Shown in pieces: positions 22,818-26,043 of a stretch of DNA of 26,043 nt. How positions within the stretch are numbered: position 1 is the first letter of the stretch; each line of letters starts with the position of its first letter. A program made the translations under genes and the position numbers. Location of the stretch: positions 1 to 26,043 of the forward strand of contig JBAQYV010000135.1 in NCBI GenBank assembly GCA_049790315.1, in the 5' to 3' direction. Under the pieces are notes generated by a model, which was not told where the DNA came from, did not search any database, and saw only the letters and a list, made by a program, of their open reading frames with translations. Source of the DNA: DASPOJ01 sp049790315. GTDB taxonomy: Bacteria > Acidobacteriota > Terriglobia > Acidiferrales > UBA7541.

Positions 22818-25150
22818 TTCACCACAATCGTGCTTTCTCCGGTGACAAGCGGAATCGCGTGCTGCTGCGAATCGCGCGCGTTCGTTTGCACGATGGAGAG
22901 ATTCGTTTGGCCGGGCGCGATGGCGCGAACCTGTATGCCGAAAAGCGTGCCCGTGCCACTCACGCCCGGCGCCTTGGTGCGCGTGGCGGAGATCACCGCC
23001 TGGCCGCGATCTTTATCGACTCGCGTAACCAGCGCGATTTCCTGCGTGCCGCCCGAGAGGAAACCTCCCTGGCTTGCCGCTTCCACCGAGATCACCTTCG
23101 GATCGTATTGCAATAAGAGCGGAATCGAATAGAGATCCTGCACGTTGTCCGCGACGACGGAAATCGTGGTGGTTTCGCCTGGCTTCAGCGACACATTCGC
23201 GGGATCGAAGCGAATGCGGGCACCTTGCGTGGGCTGCATCGGCGGAGCGGCCCCGGCGTTCATGTTTGGCGCGGACATCGGCGGCGCGGACATCGCGGGA
23301 GCCGATGCCATCGGCGCGGGCGTCGCCGTGGACGGCACGCTCGCTATGCCGTTCGTGGTTCCAGGTACGGGTGGCATCGCGGTGGCAGAGGGCGTCGCCG
23401 TGTCATTGACCATCAACACGGAGGGATTGCTCTCCGTGCCGGAGTAGAACGATTTCAAGCTTTCGGGGGTAATGTCCGGCAGCCGGACAATGTGCGGCGT
23501 CAGGACAATCAGGAGTTCGTCGTCGTTGTTCTGCGCCTGATTGTCGGCGACGAAATAGCGCAGAATCGGAATCTTTGCGAGCCCTGGCCATCCGGTGACC
23601 GTGCTCGTCTGTTGTTGAGTTATCAGTCCGCCCAGAACGCTTACTTCGCCGTCGGTCAGCCGGACCTCCTGTTCGCTCTTATCTTCGCCGATTTCCGGCT
23701 CGTTGATTCCGCCAATCGAGATGGTGTTCACAACGGACGAAACGTCCACCGACATTTTCAATGTGACGGAATCGTCGGGATGGATGCGCGGCGTAATGTC
23801 CAGCGCAACGCCGACTTCCTCATACTGGAATTGCGTGTTGACCAGCGGGCTGACGACGCTGGCAGCGGATGTTCCCACGCCCGCCTGGAAACTCCCCGTG
23901 GCCACGGGAACTTTGTCTCCGACGTTCAGCTTGGCCTGTTGCCCGTCCACCATGCGAATCTCCGGATTTTGTATCGTGCGTGTGGTGGCGTCGGTAAGCA
24001 GGGCATTGGCCGCGGCGCTCGGCAGCGTAATGCTGTATTGAGAGCGCAACTGCAATTTCTGATTCAGCCCCAGCGTGGCTTGCACGGTGGACGGCGTAGT
24101 TCCCGATGACGACGACGATGAGGACGTTGATGTCGCCGCATTGGGTGCCAGCGTGATGTTTGTTCCGGGAGTGATGCCGAGGTCGCGCATGCGGTCGCGG
24201 TTGGCGACCAACACGGAGACCTCGACGATCACTTCAGGTCTCGCGCGATCCACATCGTCGATAATTTTCCCCGCGAGCATCACCTTGTCCGGTGTGTCTC
24301 GAATGATGATTGCATTCATCGAATTCACTTGCTGTATGCGGTGCAAATCGAGCAGCGCGCGCAAGCTGGTCACCAGGTCGGCAAGGTCCTGCGGCTGGAT
24401 CGAATTCTTGATGTAAAACGTCTGCACGATCTCGTCTTCAAAGTCGCGCCGCTTCTGCGTTTGATCGATGGTCACGAAAATCACGTTGCTGGTCAGCGGC
24501 TTCCAGAATGCTTTGCTTTCCTGCGCCACGATGAACAGCGCTTGCTCGAGCGTCACGTTGTCGAAATCGACCGTGATCCGGCGCGATGTGAAATCGGGGT
24601 CGAACACCACGGTCAGTCCGGCGAGTTTCGCGATCGTCTCAAACACGGTTTTCGAGTCGTTCGCCATTTTCAGATTGATCGGCGCGGTCGAAAGTGGCCT
24701 GAGTTCCGGCGGCCCGGTTTCGAGATGGTTTTCGGCGGGACTCGCCTCGGACGCGGCGCCGGGCGCAGTGGCTGCCGCGGCGGTGCGCGCGGCTATCAGC
24801 GCCAGCGTGTTCTGTACTTCCTGATCGGCGGCCGGGTTGGAAGGGTCGATCTCGCCGGCCTTGCGGAACTCGGCGACGGCCATCTCCAAGTCGCCCTTTT
24901 CTCGAAGCCTTTGGCCTTGGTCGATGTGCGCCTGCGCGGCCTCAAATCGCATCCGGTCGGCGTGGAGCTTGTACTCAGGGTTTTGCGGATCGTTCTTCAG
25001 GGCGCGATTATAGGCGGCCAGGGCGGTCTCATAATCCTGGACAGCCTCGGCCTTTTTTCCCTGGTTGAAATCCGAACTACCCTTGGAGCATCCTCCGAGC
25101 AACAAAAGGATGCCGCCGAAGGCCATGGCGGTCAGGGTGCTACGCTGCAT
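22814..25150 (-). CDS. Secretin lipoprotein (GspD/PilQ family) with TPRs and C-terminal cohesin-like domain
   Basis: The 778-aa protein has GGAG 6 nt before its ATG and a lipoprotein signal with lipobox LGGC (C21). TPR-like helices occupy about 25-125. A secretin N-terminal (STN/N0) domain follows (about 155-235, APINLKMAND...), then an N1/NolW-like domain (VQTFYIKNSIQPQDLADLV). The secretin barrel-forming core runs about 300-590 and includes RTIQNPEIRMVDGQQAKL, VGVALDITPRI, VSVLGGLI and DELLIVLTPHIVR. A Pro/Ala/Met-rich linker leads to a cohesin-like domain (about 645-778). Secretins form outer-membrane pores for type II secretion or type IV pili; context with two pseudopilins favours a type II-like system. 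The cohesin-like end is typical of Acidobacteriota secretins. Confidence 0.92.
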   Translation of the reverse strand: MQRSTLTAMAFGGILLLLGGCSKGSSDFNQGKKAEAVQDYETALAAYNRALKNDPQNPEYKLHADRMRFEAAQAHIDQGQRLREKGDLEMAVAEFRKAGEIDPSNPAADQEVQNTLALIAARTAAAATAPGAASEASPAENHLETGPPELRPLSTAPINLKMANDSKTVFETIAKLAGLTVVFDPDFTSRRITVDFDNVTLEQALFIVAQESKAFWKPLTSNVIFVTIDQTQKRRDFEDEIVQTFYIKNSIQPQDLADLVTSLRALLDLHRIQQVNSMNAIIIRDTPDKVMLAGKIIDDVDRARPEVIVEVSVLVANRDRMRDLGITPGTNITLAPNAATSTSSSSSSSGTTPSTVQATLGLNQKLQLRSQYSITLPSAAANALLTDATTRTIQNPEIRMVDGQQAKLNVGDKVPVATGSFQAGVGTSAASVVSPLVNTQFQYEEVGVALDITPRIHPDDSVTLKMSVDVSSVVNTISIGGINEPEIGEDKSEQEVRLTDGEVSVLGGLITQQQTSTVTGWPGLAKIPILRYFVADNQAQNNDDELLIVLTPHIVRLPDITPESLKSFYSGTESNPSVLMVNDTATPSATAMPPVPGTTNGIASVPSTATPAPMASAPAMSAPPMSAPNMNAGAAPPMQPTQGARIRFDPANVSLKPGETTTISVVADNVQDLYSIPLLLQYDPKVISVEAASQGGFLSGGTQEIALVTRVDKDRGQAVISATRTKAPGVSGTGTLFGIQVRAIAPGQTNLSIVQTNARDSQQHAIPLVTGESTIVVK

Positions 25151-25187
25151 TTACGCTCCGGTCCGGGGTTGGGGCTAAATTCGATTG

Positions 25188-25216
25188 AGTTTAGCACTCG
25201 GTCCAAACGCTCACAA
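25188..25216 (-). promoter_or_regulatory. Possible sigma70-type promoter of the secretin operon
   Basis: On the minus strand TTGTGA (25211-25216) and TAAACT (25188-25193) are separated by 17 nt, each matching 4 of 6 consensus bases. It lies about 38 nt before the secretin start codon. Confidence 0.35.
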
Positions 25217-25236
25217 GACACTCACAACGCGATGTC

Positions 25237-25266
25237 TTGCTTCTAGTTACTAGCGGCGGCTATGAT
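25237..25266 (+). promoter_or_regulatory. Possible promoter placing smpB on a leaderless mRNA
   Basis: TATGAT (25261-25266, 5 of 6 matches) lies 18 nt after TTGCTT (25237-25242, weak). Transcription would begin about 7 nt past the -10 element, at or next to the GTG start 25275, which has no ribosome site. Confidence 0.35.
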
Positions 25267-25274
25267 AGTTGACC

Positions 25275-25793
25275 GTGAGCAAAACGGTCACTCAAACCAA
25301 GAGAACAGTAAGGCCAACTAAGAAAGATGGAGGGCCGGGCGAAAAGGTTGTCGCACAAAATCGCGCCGCTTCCTACAATTATCACTTGCTTGAGAAAATG
25401 GAAGCGGGAATGGTGCTCCGCGGCACCGAGGTTAAGTCGCTGCGCGATGGCAAGGCCATGATCCGCGACGCCTATGCCACGGTGCGTGGAAACGCCATTT
25501 GGCTCCTTAACTGCCACATTCCAGAGTACTTGGCAGGCGGCCCGTTTAACCATGAGCCTCTCCGTGCGCGCAAACTGCTGCTGAATAAAGGTGAAATTGA
25601 AAAGCTCGCGGGCAAGACCGATCAGAAGGGTCTGACGATTGTCCCCTTGCGAATTTATTTCAAGGCGGGCATCGCCAAGTGCGAATTGGCGCTCGCCAAA
25701 GGCAAAAAACAGTGGGATCGCCGCCAGACCGAAAAAGATAAAGAGGCGCGACGAGAAACCGAAGACGCATTGCATCGCTATCGCCGGCGCTGA
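25275..25793 (+). CDS. smpB: SsrA-binding protein SmpB
   Basis: The product (about 172 aa from GTG 25275; a TTG at 25269 is also in frame) is SmpB throughout: VVAQNRAASYNYHLLEKMEAGMVLRGTEVKSLR, DAYATVRG, WLLNCHIPEY, HEPLRARKLLLNKGEI and the basic tail KGKKQWDRRQTEKDKEARRE. SmpB folds as an OB-like barrel, binds the tRNA-like part of tmRNA and puts its C-terminal helix in the empty mRNA channel to rescue stalled ribosomes. An N-terminal Thr/Lys-rich extension of about 20 residues is longer than in enterobacterial SmpB. The start is uncertain because there is no Shine-Dalgarno site. The tmRNA gene is not in this window. Confidence 0.95.
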   Translation: MSKTVTQTKRTVRPTKKDGGPGEKVVAQNRAASYNYHLLEKMEAGMVLRGTEVKSLRDGKAMIRDAYATVRGNAIWLLNCHIPEYLAGGPFNHEPLRARKLLLNKGEIEKLAGKTDQKGLTIVPLRIYFKAGIAKCELALAKGKKQWDRRQTEKDKEARRETEDALHRYRRR

Positions 25794-25837
25794 ATCGCAA
25801 ATAATCTTGAAGTGTTGCAAAAATGAAAGGGAGAAGC

Positions 25838-26043
25838 ATGGAAATCACTTTGGCAACTGGGGCCGCGGCGCAAATCGACGCGGGCGCCCTGATCACGTAC
25901 GCGTTTGAACAGGAAAAGCCCGTGGAGGGCGCGCTGGCGGAGCTTGATAAGGCCATTGGCGGCGCTCTCGGACGCCTGGCGGAAGGCCACGAACTCACAG
26001 GCAAGCTGCTCGAAATGACCTTGTTGCATTATCCCCAGGGAAT
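25838..26043 (+). CDS. Leucyl aminopeptidase (M17), N-terminal part only
   Basis: The gene runs off the window after 68 codons. It starts at an ATG with AGGGAG upstream. The visible N-terminus (MEITLATGAAAQIDAGALI, VEGALAELDKAIGGALGRL, ELTGKLLEMTLLHYPQG) matches the N-terminal macro-like domain of M17 leucyl aminopeptidases, which precedes the two-metal catalytic domain. M17 enzymes form cytoplasmic hexamers that remove N-terminal residues from peptides. It lies 44 nt after smpB on the same strand, so the two may be co-transcribed. The catalytic half is outside the window. Confidence 0.85.
   Translation, partial: MEITLATGAAAQIDAGALITYAFEQEKPVEGALAELDKAIGGALGRLAEGHELTGKLLEMTLLHYPQG

Noticed and set aside
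23225..25246. Two long plus-strand frames opposite the secretin
   Set aside because: They are antisense to well-conserved secretin and TPR regions and show no start signal or domain.

Overview
This window looks like a chromosomal segment of an Acidobacteriota (Terriglobia-like) bacterium. That is inferred from lineage-typical families: a VWA protein of the 'VWFA-related Acidobacterial' type, a secretin lipoprotein combining TPRs with a C-terminal cohesin-like domain, an OmpA protein with Ig/PKD-like repeats, and many secreted proteins with clear Sec signals. Base composition is moderately GC-rich and even throughout. I see no IS element, phage gene, CRISPR array or rRNA. The one RNA gene is an initiator tRNA-fMet.

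Layout. 71-2020: secreted protein with a possible TIM-barrel glycosidase fold. 2190-2313: minus-strand tRNA-fMet and its terminator. 2361-3032: receiver-PilZ response regulator. 3235-4737: minus-strand pair of a BNR (Asp-box) propeller protein and a ubiquitin-like MoaD/ThiS protein. 4868-6151: GT39-like membrane glycosyltransferase. 6361-7431: secreted protein with a LolA/DUF4412-like part. 7528-9111: exported oligogalacturonate-lyase-like propeller. 9478-12373: siroheme nitrite/sulfite reductase with a C-terminal extension, plus a small conserved partner. 12430-13410: VWA protein. 13846-15954: OmpA-family outer-membrane protein, followed by two hairpins. 16122-16886: minus-strand PH-domain membrane protein and a 58-aa CPXCG protein. 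17161-21546: tagaturonate epimerase UxaE, a HAD hydrolase, a LarA-type nickel-pincer racemase/epimerase homologue and a K+-channel-like protein, all co-directional. 21690-25150: minus-strand type II secretion/type IV pilus operon (secretin and two pseudopilins). 25275 to the end: smpB and the start of a leucyl aminopeptidase.

Functional theme. The exported oligogalacturonate-lyase-like protein and UxaE both belong to pectin/galacturonate use: one acts on oligogalacturonides, the other interconverts tagaturonate and fructuronate. The HAD hydrolase and LarA homologue directly downstream of uxaE are the best candidates for an uncharacterised sugar-acid branch. The remaining clusters (sulfite/nitrite reduction, secretion, trans-translation) look like ordinary chromosomal content. 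The least explained items are the BNR/MoaD-like pair, the reductase extension with its partner, and the uxaE-HAD-larA-like group.
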